Origin: Halococcus hamelinensis 100A6
GTDB lineage: Archaea > Halobacteriota > Halobacteria > Halobacteriales > Halococcaceae
Reading direction: 5' to 3'
DNA length: 46,261 bases
Assembly (NCBI RefSeq): GCF_000336675.1
Contig: NZ_AOMB01000007.1
Coordinates: 30,313-76,573, forward strand
Position 1 is the first letter of the stretch. Every line of letters starts with the position of its first letter. The position numbers and the translations under genes were made by a program. The notes below the pieces were generated by a model. It did not search any database, was not told the DNA's origin, and was given only the letters and a program-made list of their open reading frames with translations. Below, one piece after another: positions 25,352 to 34,243 of the stretch.

Positions 25352-26803
25352 CTACGCCGAGAGGATCTCGTCCGCCAGGTCCTTCGCGTAGGTCGACGTG
25401 ACGCTGCTCACGGCGACGAACACGACGACCGTGACGACGAGGCCGATGAACCCGTAGTACAGACCGAACTCGTACCGGCTCGGGATCCAGCCGAGGAAGT
25501 AGCCCAGCACGACGGCCTCGCCGACCACCATCGACGCGATACTCCCCTCGGCGGTGGCCCCGTCCCAGTAGAGCGTGAAGTACAGCGTCGGGGCTATCGG
25601 GCCGTGCATGACGACGGCGAGCGCACCGAGCTGGAAGATGGTCGCCGGCCGAATGTACGCCAGAACGAGGGCGACGGCGATCAGCGCGAAGAGGATCACC
25701 TGCGTCGCTTGGACTTCCCGCTTCTCGCTCGCGTCGGGATTGATGTGCCGCCGATAGATGTCACGGCCGATCAGGGAACTCAGCGACAACAGAAGCGAGT
25801 CGGTCGTGGACATCAGCGCCGCGACGGCTGCCGAAAGGATGATCCCGGACACGACCGGCCCCGTGATCTCAAGGAAGACCTCCCCGATCGCGTAGTCGGG
25901 GTTCTGGATGTCCGGGACGATACCGATCGACCAGACGCCGATGACGATCCCCGCGAGCGACATCAGGAGCCCGAGGATCGGGAGCAGTACCGCCGACCGC
26001 TTCATCGAACGGGTCGAGTCAGCAGCCAGGAACCGCTGGAAGAGGTGTGGGAGACTCGTCGATGCGACGGCGAACCCCAAACCGAACGTGACGACGAACA
26101 GCGGCGTCCACGACCCGACCGGTCCCTCGAACGTGAACAGGTCGGCGTTCACGTTCTGAACGCCACTCACCAGTTCGCCCGGCCCGATGATGACCAGTAT
26201 GGCGACGACCGCACCGATGAGACTGAGGAACATCATGGACCCCTGTATGGTGTCGGTCCAGGCGACGCCGAGCATCCCGGAGACGTGGATGTAGATGGCC
26301 ATGAACGCCGCCATCGCGACGATGGCGTAGACGTACGGCACGTCCATCAGGATGTTCAGCGCGACCCCGCCGCCGATGATCTGGACCGTGGCGTAGCCGA
26401 TCAGGGCCAGCGTCGTCAGCGCGATGTAGACGATGGGCACGACTTCGTTGTCGAATCTGGCACGGACGTACTCGGCGGGCGTGATGTAGTCGAATCGGTC
26501 GCCGACGCGCTTCACCTTCGTTCCGAAGGACGCGAACATCGGCCCCCAGAAGACGACGTTGATGATGAACACGGCCGCCACGCCGAGACCGGTCCCTCTC
26601 GCCTGTGCGCCGAGCCCGAAGAAGGTGAACGAACTCAGGATGGAGGACATCAACGTGAAGAGGAGGATGACGGTGCCGAGGCCCTTATCGGCCACGTAGA
26701 AGGAGCTCGGCGTATCCTCGATGTAGCGTGAGGCGAACAGTCCGATGCAGAGTACCCCCAGCATGTAGACCGCGAAGACGACCGTTTGGACGACGGCGAC
26801 CAT
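25352..26803 (-). CDS. Sodium:solute symporter family protein
   Basis: A 483-aa membrane protein with about thirteen helices and hallmarks of the SSS family: the start AVYMLGVLCIGLFASRY, a GLGAQARGTGLG loop, ITPAEYVRARFDNEVVP and AALMSTTDSLLLSLSSLIGRD. It couples sodium influx to uptake of an organic acid, amino acid or vitamin; pantothenate- or acetate-type permeases are the nearest in style. It begins directly after the stop of a small two-helix membrane protein (TGA then ATG), as is common for this family. Confidence 0.9.
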   Translation of the reverse strand: MVAVVQTVVFAVYMLGVLCIGLFASRYIEDTPSSFYVADKGLGTVILLFTLMSSILSSFTFFGLGAQARGTGLGVAAVFIINVVFWGPMFASFGTKVKRVGDRFDYITPAEYVRARFDNEVVPIVYIALTTLALIGYATVQIIGGGVALNILMDVPYVYAIVAMAAFMAIYIHVSGMLGVAWTDTIQGSMMFLSLIGAVVAILVIIGPGELVSGVQNVNADLFTFEGPVGSWTPLFVVTFGLGFAVASTSLPHLFQRFLAADSTRSMKRSAVLLPILGLLMSLAGIVIGVWSIGIVPDIQNPDYAIGEVFLEITGPVVSGIILSAAVAALMSTTDSLLLSLSSLIGRDIYRRHINPDASEKREVQATQVILFALIAVALVLAYIRPATIFQLGALAVVMHGPIAPTLYFTLYWDGATAEGSIASMVVGEAVVLGYFLGWIPSRYEFGLYYGFIGLVVTVVVFVAVSSVTSTYAKDLADEILSA

Positions 26804-27052
26804 TCACTTCACTCTCGACGTCCGCGTCGTTCGATCGGCGGAGGCGCTTCCAGGGTTGGTGATGAAGACGACGACGAGGGCGTACATCACGAGCGCGACG
26901 GCGAAACACACCCAGAACCAGACCGGAAGCCCGAGGAAGAACCCATCGAGCGACCCCGCCAGCGGGGCGACGACGAACGGGAACATCGTCACCACCACTA
27001 GCGCGACCAGTGCGGTCCACTGAACCGAGGTGAGGTGTATGTTAACAGCCAT
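26804..27052 (-). CDS. Small membrane subunit of the sodium:solute symporter
   Basis: An 82-aa protein with two hydrophobic helices (about 12-30 and 42-64) and a basic tail, similar in plan to DUF3311/DUF485 partners encoded just before SSS permeases. ATG at 27052 is selected because ACTTTTTTGATG lies about 26-30 nt upstream, giving a leaderless message that continues into the symporter. Probably assembles with or stabilises the permease. Confidence 0.78.
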   Translation of the reverse strand: MAVNIHLTSVQWTALVALVVVTMFPFVVAPLAGSLDGFFLGLPVWFWVCFAVALVMYALVVVFITNPGSASADRTTRTSRVK

Positions 27053-27181
27053 GACTACCGTAGCGTATATCTCCATCAAAAAAGTTCTGGTTCGTTAATG
27101 ATGGTTGTCCAGTCGTCCACTCGGTTGGTCGCGGTCGCGCGCACCCGGGAACGGTGACAGACCGTGTCCGGACCCGATACG

Positions 27182-27259
27182 AACACCCTCGCGGTCATCG
27201 CTGTCGATGCGCCCGCCGCCCGTCACGAGCGCGGTCCTGTCGGCGAGTCCGAGATCCAT
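27182..27259 (-). pseudogene. Remnant of a short-chain dehydrogenase N-terminus
   Basis: From ATG at 27259 the frame reads MDLGLADRTALVTGGG, the standard opening and nucleotide-binding TGxxxGxG approach of haloarchaeal short-chain dehydrogenases. The glycine motif then breaks off (RIDSDD) and nothing dehydrogenase-like follows. The rest of the gene is gone, presumably deleted and replaced by the repeats. Confidence 0.5.
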
Positions 27260-27359
27260 AGACGAGGGTTCGCCGGGTTCGATCAAAGCGAGCGCTCCCG
27301 TGATGATGGGCTGTGGATGGCGGCTCGGCCGACTCGGGAGGGGACCCGCTGATGCGGTG

Positions 27360-27455
27360 GTGGTTGCGGCGCGGGAGCGGCACGGTAGTGGTTGCGGCGC
27401 GGGAGCGGCACGGTAGTGGTTGCGGCGCGGGAGCGGCACGGTAGTGGTTGCGGCG
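27360..27455. repeat. 28-bp tandem repeat, 3.4 copies
   Basis: Units at 27360-27387, 27388-27415 and 27416-27443 are identical; a fourth is cut after 12 nt. Each contains GTGGTTGCGGCG and GGGAGCGGCACGGTA. There are no spacers, so it is not a CRISPR. Copy number should vary between strains. Confidence 0.92.
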
Positions 27456-27571
27456 GTGGTGGACGGTTGGCGCGCGCTCGCGGTCGTGCGCGAACGGGCG
27501 TGAGCGCGCGACCGCGAACACTGCGCGAGGGATGACGGAGACGAGTGAGCGACGCGAACGAGTCGACGGAA

Positions 27572-27627
27572 TCGGCTGGGGAGGCGTGTGGCCGTCGCGG
27601 GGTGGTGCTGTGCGGTAGCGGGGCGGT
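27572..27627 (-). repeat. Dispersed intergenic sequence, copy 1
   Basis: Its reverse complement shares CCGCCCCGCTACCGCA and CCGCGACGGCCAC with 46041-46097, and GCGACGGCCAC is followed in both by a CCTCCCCAGCCGA block. A weaker relative is at 32246-32290. All three lie in intergenic regions. Confidence 0.7.
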
Positions 27628-27843
27628 CTCTCAGTTGCGTCGTGCGAGTTGGTAGTCATAGTACTCATCCGATAGATCATCCTCCTTAGGCGCTCGCCCC
27701 GATACCAACCCTCATTCGGGCAGCCGTGGAGCGGTGCGATTGCGGGGCGGTCCCTCAGTTGTGTCGTGCGAGTTGGCGATCGCGTCAAACATCTCCCTCG
27801 GTCATCCCCCCTTGGCGCTCGCTCCGATACCAACCCTCATTCG
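27612..27843. repeat. Imperfect tandem duplication, about 110 bp units
   Basis: Units 27612-27718 and 27731-27843 share GGGGCGGTC, CTCAGTTG, GTCGTGCGAGTTGG, TTGGCGCTCG-like and CCGATACCAACCCTCATTCG blocks; the middle of each differs. The second unit ends 20 nt before the gene at 27864. Confidence 0.75.
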
Positions 27844-27863
27844 ATCGCCCGTCCCATCCCCGC

Positions 27864-28484
27864 ATGACCACCGTCGTCTGCCTCCGCCACGGCGAAACCG
27901 ACTGGAACGCGACCCGCCGGCTCCAGGGCTGGGCTCCCACCCCGCTGAACGACCGCGGCCGCGAACAGGCCGCCGCGGCGGGAGCCCACCTCGCCGCGAG
28001 CTACGACGTCGACCGGCTGCTCGCCTCCGACCTCCGGCGAACTCGCGAGACCGCCACCGTCCTCCACGAGTCGGGGGTCGAACCCGCCCCCGTCTTCGAG
28101 TCGACCTGGCGCGAACGGGACTTCGGGGTCTATCAGGGCCTCACCTACGACGAGATGTTCTCGGAGTATCCCGAGTTCGCGGTCGGGCGGTCGGGCGAGT
28201 CCGCGCTCGCGCTGACCCCCGAGCGCGGCGAGAGCCTGCTCGACCTCCGCGAGCGCGTGGTCGATGGGTTCGACCGCCTGCTCGCCGATTCGGGAGCCGA
28301 CGAAACGGTCCTGGTCGTCACCCACGGCGGGGTGCTCTACGCCCTCGTCAGCCACCTCACGGACACCGACTTCGTGACGGTCGTCGACGAGGGCGGACAG
28401 GGCAACTGCGCCGTCAACGAGTTTCGAGCGGTGGACGATGGGGTCGAAGCGGTCCGGACGAACGACACGAGCTATCGGGAGTGA
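27864..28484 (+). CDS. Histidine phosphatase family protein (phosphoglycerate-mutase-like)
   Basis: A 206-aa protein with the RHG signature near its N-terminus (VVCLRHGETDWN, phospho-accepting H9), the acidic residue in STWRERDFGVYQG and the second histidine in VVTHGGVLYAL. Such enzymes dephosphorylate sugars, nucleotides or cobalamin precursors, or act as cofactor-dependent mutases; substrate is not predictable here. ATG at 27864 is chosen because the upstream open frame is repeat DNA. It converges with the HAD gene, stops 5 nt apart. Confidence 0.88.
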   Translation: MTTVVCLRHGETDWNATRRLQGWAPTPLNDRGREQAAAAGAHLAASYDVDRLLASDLRRTRETATVLHESGVEPAPVFESTWRERDFGVYQGLTYDEMFSEYPEFAVGRSGESALALTPERGESLLDLRERVVDGFDRLLADSGADETVLVVTHGGVLYALVSHLTDTDFVTVVDEGGQGNCAVNEFRAVDDGVEAVRTNDTSYRE

Positions 28485-28488
28485 GTTT

Positions 28489-29160
28489 TCAACTACCGTT
28501 CGCGATCCGCCGCACCGCGTGGAGGTCCGCGACCTCGTAGGTCGGCGAGACGGAGAGATCCAGCCCCTCGCGGTGGGGCCGGCGGACGAACGCCGAGTCG
28601 ACCGCCGCCCGGTCCGCGGCCACGACGTCGCTCTCGCTGTCGCCGACGTAGAGCACCCGGTCGTCGGCCGCGTCAAGGTCCGCCAGCGCGCGCTCGATGT
28701 AGTGGGGGTTCGGCTTCCGGCGCGCGAGGTTTCCGATCCCGTTTTCGCGACCGTAGTAGGTCTCGAAGAGGTGTTCGAGGTCGAAGAAATCGAGCACGAA
28801 CTCGATCGTCGCGTGGTGGTTGTTGCTCACGACGCCGCGCGTTCCCGCGATGTCCGCGATCGCGCTCACGTCGTCGTAGGTCGTCCGCGAGCCGTCCTCG
28901 AAGGCGCGCTCCTGGAAACGCTCGTCGTGGCGCTCGCGGGCGTTCCAGACCGCCTCGGGGTCGACGTCGTGGGTCGCCGCGAGGTCGCCGATCCGGTCGG
29001 CGCTCGGGTCGGTGACGAGCCCCGCGAGTGCCTCGCGGTCGACGTCCTCTATCCCGAGGTCGTCGAACGCCGCCCGCGCCGCCGCGACCTGGGCGTCGTG
29101 CCGGGGCGGCGCGACGAGGATCCCGTCGCTGTCGAACACCACCGCGTCGTATTCGCTCAC
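28489..29160 (-). CDS. HAD-superfamily hydrolase
   Basis: A 223-aa haloacid dehalogenase-type phosphatase. Motif I FDSDGIL (D10, D12), motif II within VVSNNHH, the lysine of RRKPNPHYI and motif IV VGDSESDVVAA are present, with a helical cap domain in between (about 18-85). It acts on a phosphorylated small molecule, possibly phosphoglycolate-like. The GTG start at 29160 places motif I at the usual distance from the N-terminus. A second HAD gene lies at 40164. Confidence 0.85.
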   Translation of the reverse strand: MSEYDAVVFDSDGILVAPPRHDAQVAAARAAFDDLGIEDVDREALAGLVTDPSADRIGDLAATHDVDPEAVWNARERHDERFQERAFEDGSRTTYDDVSAIADIAGTRGVVSNNHHATIEFVLDFFDLEHLFETYYGRENGIGNLARRKPNPHYIERALADLDAADDRVLYVGDSESDVVAADRAAVDSAFVRRPHREGLDLSVSPTYEVADLHAVRRIANGS

Positions 29161-29221
29161 GTACGGATCGTGCGTCCGCGAGGAAATCGGTGTTCCGGTC
29201 CCGGCTATCGTGGGTGGCCGT

Positions 29222-30070
29222 TCAGTCGGTCGAGGTCGGATACTCGACGTCGAGGTCGAGGTCGTCGTTCGCGGGGCTGACGCTGCCCGTCCGGTAGCCG
29301 TCGAGGTCGAGGGTGACGTGGTCGAAACCGATGTCGGTGAGGTGGTCGCGGGCGGCCCGCGCGAAGTCGGGATCGAGCGCGCGCTCCAGTTCGTCGGGCG
29401 CGACCTCGATGCGCGCGAGGCCGTCGTGGTCGCGGACCCGGAACTGCTCGAAGCCCCAGGTCCGGAGGAGGGTTTCGGCCCGTTCGACCCGACTGAGGCG
29501 CTCTTCGGTGACTTCCAGTCCCGTGGGGATCCGCGAGGAGAGACAGGCCATCGAGGGTTTGTCGGCCACCGAGAGGCCGTAGTCGCGGGCGATCTCGCGG
29601 ACCTCCTCCTTGGTGATGTCGTGGTCGAGCAGCGGCGAGTAGGCGTCCAACTCCTCGACCGCGCGGAGGCCGGGCCGGTGGCCCTCGCCGGGGTCGGAGG
29701 CGTTGGTGCCGTCACAGACCGTCTCGATCCCGCGCTCGCGCGCGGCGTCGAACATCGCCGAGAGCCGCATCGTGCGGCAGTGATAGCACCGCTCGCCGTC
29801 GTTCTCGACGAACGCCTGGCTGTCGAGCTCCGAGAACTCGGCGAGCTCGTGGCGGATGCCGATCTCCTCGGCCACGCGTTTCGCGTCGTCGAGCTCCGCT
29901 TCGGGCAGCGTCTCGCTTTTGGCGGTACACGCCACCGCACCGTCCCCGAGCGCGTCGTGGGCGAGCGCCGCGACCACGCTCGAGTCCACCCCGCCCGAGA
30001 AGGCGACGAGCACGCCGTCGCGCTCGGCGAGCGATTCCCGGACGGCGGCGGCCTTTGCCTCCGTGTTCAT
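29222..30070 (-). CDS. larE: ATP-dependent sacrificial sulfur transferase LarE
   Basis: A 282-aa PP-loop protein. SGGVDSS (25-31) binds ATP; C176 in KPSMACLSSRIPTG falls at the position of the sacrificial cysteine of Lactobacillus LarE. In lactate racemase cofactor synthesis LarE adenylates the pyridinium dicarboxylate and donates its cysteine sulfur, leaving dehydroalanine. No larA, larB or larC is in the window, so in this organism it may serve that pathway from elsewhere or another sulfur transfer. It is divergent from the MutS-like gene, with 84 nt between starts. Confidence 0.87.
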   Translation of the reverse strand: MNTEAKAAAVRESLAERDGVLVAFSGGVDSSVVAALAHDALGDGAVACTAKSETLPEAELDDAKRVAEEIGIRHELAEFSELDSQAFVENDGERCYHCRTMRLSAMFDAARERGIETVCDGTNASDPGEGHRPGLRAVEELDAYSPLLDHDITKEEVREIARDYGLSVADKPSMACLSSRIPTGLEVTEERLSRVERAETLLRTWGFEQFRVRDHDGLARIEVAPDELERALDPDFARAARDHLTDIGFDHVTLDLDGYRTGSVSPANDDLDLDVEYPTSTD

Positions 30071-30154
30071 GTCCGTTCCTCGTGACGAGTAGCCAAAAAC
30101 GCGTTGTCCCGCACCCCGGTTGGTTTTTCTCCCCGGCGCGACTCGACGGATGCG

Positions 30155-32137
30155 ATGGAGTTCGAATCCATTGTCGGGGTCGGGGCGAAGACCGCGGAGC
30201 GGCTCGCAGCGCTCGACGACCCCGAACGCGCCCTCAGCGAGGGCGACGTCGCGGCGCTCGCGCGCGCACCCGGCATCTCGACCGGCCGGGCGGCCGCCAT
30301 CGCCCGCGCCGCCATTCGCGACGAACACGACGACGCCGGGGAGTTCCTCGCCACCGACCGCGCCCGCGAGATCTACCGCGACGCCCTCTCGCTCCTCCAG
30401 GAACGGGCGGTGACCGACCACGCGGCCCACCGCCTCGAAACCCTCTATCCCACCGGCAGCGAGTCGCGGGTGACGGAGGTCCGCGAGTGGGTCGCGACCG
30501 CGATGGAGCGCGAGCCCCGCCAGGACGTACTGGACGCGCTCGACGGGGTCGCACCGCTCGACGACCCCTCTCGGGACCGGATCCGCGATCGCTGTCTCGC
30601 GACCGCCGACGCCGAACGCCACGCCGAGGCACAGGACGAGTTCCCCGAGCTCTCGGTCGAGGTCGTCGAGGACGCCCGTGGGCTCGCCGACCTCGCCAAG
30701 GGCTACTCGACCGTCATCGCGCTCGACGAAGCCTTCGCCGGCGTCGACATCGCGGGCGACGTTCAGGTCAGACCGGACGCGCTCGAAACCCCGGAAGAGG
30801 TGGTCCCCGAGCGCGTGCTCTCCTTTTTCGCCCACAACCGCGAGCGCCTCGAAGCCGCCGCCAGGGTCCACCGCACAACCGACCTCGATCCTCCCGTGGA
30901 CCTCGCGAGGCTCGACGAGGCGCTCGCGGGCCTCACCGAGGAGGGCACCATCGTCGGCGACGAGGAACTCGATAGACTCGGACGAGCGGTCGACGACCTC
31001 GACGCGGCGGTCTCCACAGCCGAAAGCGTCGCCAACGACCGGCTTCGCGAGGCGATCGAGGAGCGCGACGTCACCATCGAGGGCGCGGATCTCCTCTCAC
31101 TCGTCGAGCAGGGCGCGGGCGTGGACTCGCTGCTCTCGCGCGAACTCGCCGACGAGCACGCCGCCGCCATCGACGCCGCCCGCGACCAGCTCGTTGATTC
31201 GCTCCAGCTCGACACCGGCGAGGCCGAACTCGCCACCCGCGCGTTCCCCGAGGAGCCGACGTTCCCGGTCGAGCACGACGAGGGGGTCGTCAACCGCCTC
31301 CGCGAGGACCTCACCGCCGCCCGCGACCGCCGGGCGACGCGGCTGAAACGCGACCTCGCGACCGAGTTCGCCGACCTCCAGGCGGGCTGTGACGACCTCG
31401 TCGGGGCGGCGCTCTCGCGCGACCGCGAACTCGCGGTGGCGCGCTTCGCCAGCGATTTCGACTGCGTGCTCCCCGAGTTCGGCGGCCGCGGGGTGGCGGT
31501 CGAGGGCGGGCGCTCGCCGCTGCTCGACTGCGCCTTCGAGGACGTCGAACCCGTGGACTACGCCGTGGCGGGGCCGACGCTGCTCTCGGGGGTCAACTCC
31601 GGGGGGAAGACCTCGACCCTCGACCTCCTCGCGCTCGTCGCGGTGCTCGCTCACATGGGGCTGCCCGTGCCCGCCGACGAGGTCCGGATCGAGCGCTACG
31701 AGGCGCTCCACTACCAGGCCAAGACCCAGGGCACCCTCGACGCGGGCGCGTTCGAGGCCACCCTCCGGGAGTTCGGCGAGCTCGTCTCGGGCGGGCGGAA
31801 ACGACTGGTGCTGGTCGACGAACTAGAGAGCATCACCGAACCCGGCGCGTCGGCGGTCATTATAGCTGGTATCCTCGAAGCGCTCGACGGCGAGACCACG
31901 GGGGTGTTCGTCTCCCACCTCGCCGGCGAGATACGCGAGGCCGCCGGGTTCGAGGTTCCCGTCGACGGCATCGAGGCCGTCGGCCTCGTCGACGGCGAAC
32001 TCGAGGTCGAGCGCTCGCCGAAGAAGGACAGCCTCGCGCGCTCGACGCCCGAACTCATCGTCGAGAAGCTCGCGACCGAGGACGCGACGGACGAGAACGA
32101 GGTCTTCTACGAACGGCTGCTGGAGAAGTTCGAGTAG
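30155..32137 (+). CDS. MutS-like ATPase with N-terminal helix-hairpin-helix
   Basis: A 660-aa protein. The N-terminus has an HhH (GVGAKTAERLAAL, then RAPGISTGRAAAIARAA), the middle is coiled and helical like the MutS core and clamp, and the C-terminus is an ABC-type ATPase: Walker A GVNSGGKTST, Walker B LVLVDELESITEP and the switch FVSHLAG. The mismatch-recognition domain of MutS and the Smr nuclease of MutS2 are both absent. It probably binds branched or recombination DNA structures. ATG at 30155 is the natural start, close to the HhH. Confidence 0.85.
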   Translation: MEFESIVGVGAKTAERLAALDDPERALSEGDVAALARAPGISTGRAAAIARAAIRDEHDDAGEFLATDRAREIYRDALSLLQERAVTDHAAHRLETLYPTGSESRVTEVREWVATAMEREPRQDVLDALDGVAPLDDPSRDRIRDRCLATADAERHAEAQDEFPELSVEVVEDARGLADLAKGYSTVIALDEAFAGVDIAGDVQVRPDALETPEEVVPERVLSFFAHNRERLEAAARVHRTTDLDPPVDLARLDEALAGLTEEGTIVGDEELDRLGRAVDDLDAAVSTAESVANDRLREAIEERDVTIEGADLLSLVEQGAGVDSLLSRELADEHAAAIDAARDQLVDSLQLDTGEAELATRAFPEEPTFPVEHDEGVVNRLREDLTAARDRRATRLKRDLATEFADLQAGCDDLVGAALSRDRELAVARFASDFDCVLPEFGGRGVAVEGGRSPLLDCAFEDVEPVDYAVAGPTLLSGVNSGGKTSTLDLLALVAVLAHMGLPVPADEVRIERYEALHYQAKTQGTLDAGAFEATLREFGELVSGGRKRLVLVDELESITEPGASAVIIAGILEALDGETTGVFVSHLAGEIREAAGFEVPVDGIEAVGLVDGELEVERSPKKDSLARSTPELIVEKLATEDATDENEVFYERLLEKFE

Positions 32138-32612
32138 CCCACTCGCTCGCATACTCGTTTCGCGTCTCGATTCCGTTCGGAGTCTCGGTTTCGTTTGTTC
32201 ACTCATTAGCCGATCCGACGACGGCAATACCCGACGAAACCGAGGGACCGCTACCGTCCCGCACCGCCCCGTACTGGCCACGAACCTCCCGCACCCACCT
32301 TTTTCTTCGTCGGGGGAACCTCCCACAGGGAGGCGACCACTCCTCGAAAAACCTGTCCTCGTGAGGGAAGCGAACGAAGCCGTTTCGAACCACGTCTTCC
32401 GGCGGACGAAGAGGGGCGCTCGCTCCCTCCGGTGCTCATCCCTCGCACGCCGATTCGCGTCGAGACTCACTTCGTTCGTCCCGACGCGAGCGCGCGCCGT
32501 CCATGGCGGTACCACGCCCGCTCGCCGGCTGGCGATAGTCATCGAGCACGTCTTGAACCTCCTGTCTCGTCCGCTGCGAAGAATTGAAACCCGTCTATTC
32601 CGTAGCGGGCGC
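32138..32612. other. Intergenic region with dispersed-repeat relatives
   Basis: No gene seen. 32246-32290 (CCGCTACCGTCCCGCACCGC then CCCGTACTGGCCACGAACC) resembles the dispersed sequence at 27572-27627 and 46041-46097. The block ending CCTCCGGTGCTCATCC (near 32440) recurs in similar form near 46128-46142. The promoter of the KH-domain gene must be in the last part (GAAGAATTGAAACC, 32577-32590, is the nearest A/T-rich word). Confidence 0.6.
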
Positions 32613-33161
32613 ATGCAACACGTGACGATTCCGCAGGACCGTATCGGCGTGCTGATCGGCGAGGGCGGCGCGACGATGCGCGAGATCGAGGAGGAGGCCG
32701 AGATCCGGCTCGATATCGACTCCGAGACGGGCTCGGTCGGCGTCGAGACCGTCGGCGACCCGGTCCAGGGGCTCAAGGGCCCCGATATCGTGAAGGCCAT
32801 CGGCCGTGGTTTCGCGCCCGACGAGGCGCTGACCCTGCTCGACGACGACGTGATGACCCTCCAGGTCGTCGACGTCGAGTCCGCGACCAGGAACAAGAAC
32901 GACCTCACGCGGCAGAAGGGCCGGCTGATCGGCGAGAACGGTCGGACCCGCCAGCTGATGGAGGAGCTCTCGGGGGCCTCGGTCGTGATCTACGGCACGA
33001 CGGTGGGGATCATCGGTCTCCCGCAGGCCGTCGAGGTGGTCCGCAACGCGGTCGAGATGATCCTCGACGGCGCGCCCCACGGCGCGGTCTACTCCTACCT
33101 CGAACGCAAACACAACGAGCTCAAGAACCCCGGCATGGAGTACCACCAGTTCACCGGTTGA
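32613..33161 (+). CDS. KH-domain RNA-binding protein (archaeal Dim2/Pno1-like)
   Basis: A 182-aa protein with two KH domains: the first has GEGG (VLIGEGGATMREIEE, about 13-27), the second GENG (RLIGENGRTRQLMEEL, about 107-122). Archaeal relatives of Pno1/Dim2 bind the 3' region of 16S rRNA and partner with translation factor aIF2-alpha in small-subunit maturation. The product is the normal length for the family. ATG at 32613 is the first start that gives the canonical N-terminus. The ABC gene follows 71 nt later with its own promoter. Confidence 0.9.
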   Translation: MQHVTIPQDRIGVLIGEGGATMREIEEEAEIRLDIDSETGSVGVETVGDPVQGLKGPDIVKAIGRGFAPDEALTLLDDDVMTLQVVDVESATRNKNDLTRQKGRLIGENGRTRQLMEELSGASVVIYGTTVGIIGLPQAVEVVRNAVEMILDGAPHGAVYSYLERKHNELKNPGMEYHQFTG

Positions 33162-33232
33162 TCCGACCCCGGCACGTCTTCCGCACGCGGGACCGGCGCG
33201 GCTCTTAAACCACTGCCTGTCATTCGGTTCGC

Positions 33233-34243
33233 ATGAGCGCGATCGATGCCGAGAACGTCGTCGTCACCTACGCCGACGGCACCGAGGCGGTCCGCGGGGT
33301 GGACCTCACCGTCCCCGAGGGCGAGTTCTTCGGCTTTCTCGGACCCAACGGCGCGGGCAAGACCACGACGATCAAGACGTTTACCACGCTCTTGCGCCCG
33401 ACCGGCGGCACCATCCACGTCAACGGCTTCGACGTGCTGAACGAGGCCCAGTCGGTCCGCGAATCCATCGGCTACATGGCCCAGCACACCAGCGTCGACG
33501 AGGAGCTCACCGCGCGCGAGAACGTCAAGTTCGCCTGCGAGGCCTACGGCGTCCCGCGCGCCGAACGCGCCGACCGGATCGGCGAACTCCTCGACCTCGT
33601 GGATCTGGCCGACGTCGCCGACAAGGAGGCGAGCGAGTTCTCGGGCGGGATGAAAAAGCGCCTCGACGTGGCGACCGCGCTGGTCCACGAACCGCCGCTG
33701 GTCTTCCTCGACGAACCGACGACGGGGCTGGACCCGAAGGCACGGATCCGCCTCTGGGAGTACTTCCGGGAGATAAACCGCCAGGGGACGACGGTGTTCC
33801 TCACGACCCAGTACCTCGAGGAGGCCGACGAGCTCTGTGACCGGCTCTCGGTGATTCAAGACGGGGAGATCGTCGCCACCGACGCGCCCGACACGCTCAA
33901 ATCCCAGGTCGGCGGCGACGTGCTGGAGGTCACCATCGAGGAGCCCAGTGACGACCGAAAGGAACGCGCTCGCGAGGTAGCCCACGAGTCCGGGCTGTTC
34001 GCCGACGGCACGATCGAGACCACCGAGGACGGCCTCTCGGTCGCCGCCGAGAACGCCCGACGGGCGGGGACCGACCTCCTGGTGGCACTTCGGGACGCGA
34101 GTTTCACCGTGACCGGCTTCGACATCCGCTCGCCGACGCTCGACGACGTCTTCCTCGCCATCACCGGCGAACCCACGGACGAGGAGAGTGAGGCGGGGTC
34201 GAATGCCGAGGCCGAACCCGTCGCGTCGGGGGCCGCCCGATGA
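33233..34243 (+). CDS. ABC transporter ATP-binding protein (drug/antibiotic exporter type)
   Basis: A 336-aa ATPase: Walker A GPNGAGKTTT, signature FSGGMKKRLDVA, Walker B LVFLDEPTTGLDP and the switch FLTTQYLEEADELCDRL; a C-terminal DrrA-type extension follows (about 230-335). It energises an ABC-2 exporter. TATA-like CTCTTAAACC lies 26 nt before the ATG, so the message is leaderless. The permease gene overlaps its stop by 4 nt (ATGA), so the two are one operon. Confidence 0.93.
   Translation: MSAIDAENVVVTYADGTEAVRGVDLTVPEGEFFGFLGPNGAGKTTTIKTFTTLLRPTGGTIHVNGFDVLNEAQSVRESIGYMAQHTSVDEELTARENVKFACEAYGVPRAERADRIGELLDLVDLADVADKEASEFSGGMKKRLDVATALVHEPPLVFLDEPTTGLDPKARIRLWEYFREINRQGTTVFLTTQYLEEADELCDRLSVIQDGEIVATDAPDTLKSQVGGDVLEVTIEEPSDDRKERAREVAHESGLFADGTIETTEDGLSVAAENARRAGTDLLVALRDASFTVTGFDIRSPTLDDVFLAITGEPTDEESEAGSNAEAEPVASGAAR

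Larger units (their letters stand above)
27053..27863. other. Gene-poor, repeat-rich intergenic region
   Basis: No intact gene. The stretch holds, in order, a decayed dehydrogenase start (27182-27259), a 28-bp tandem repeat (27360-27455), a copy of a dispersed intergenic sequence (27572-27627, minus orientation) and two imperfect tandem copies of about 110 bp (27612-27718 and 27731-27843). The promoter for the phosphatase-family gene at 27864 must lie in the second of these copies. Confidence 0.7.

Noticed and set aside
24743-26731. 662-codon plus-strand open frame
   Set aside because: Antisense shadow of the tRNA-binding and symporter genes, full of Arg/Asp/His.
27360-27455. CRISPR array
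   Set aside because: Identical 28-bp units directly abut with no spacers, and no cas genes are present.
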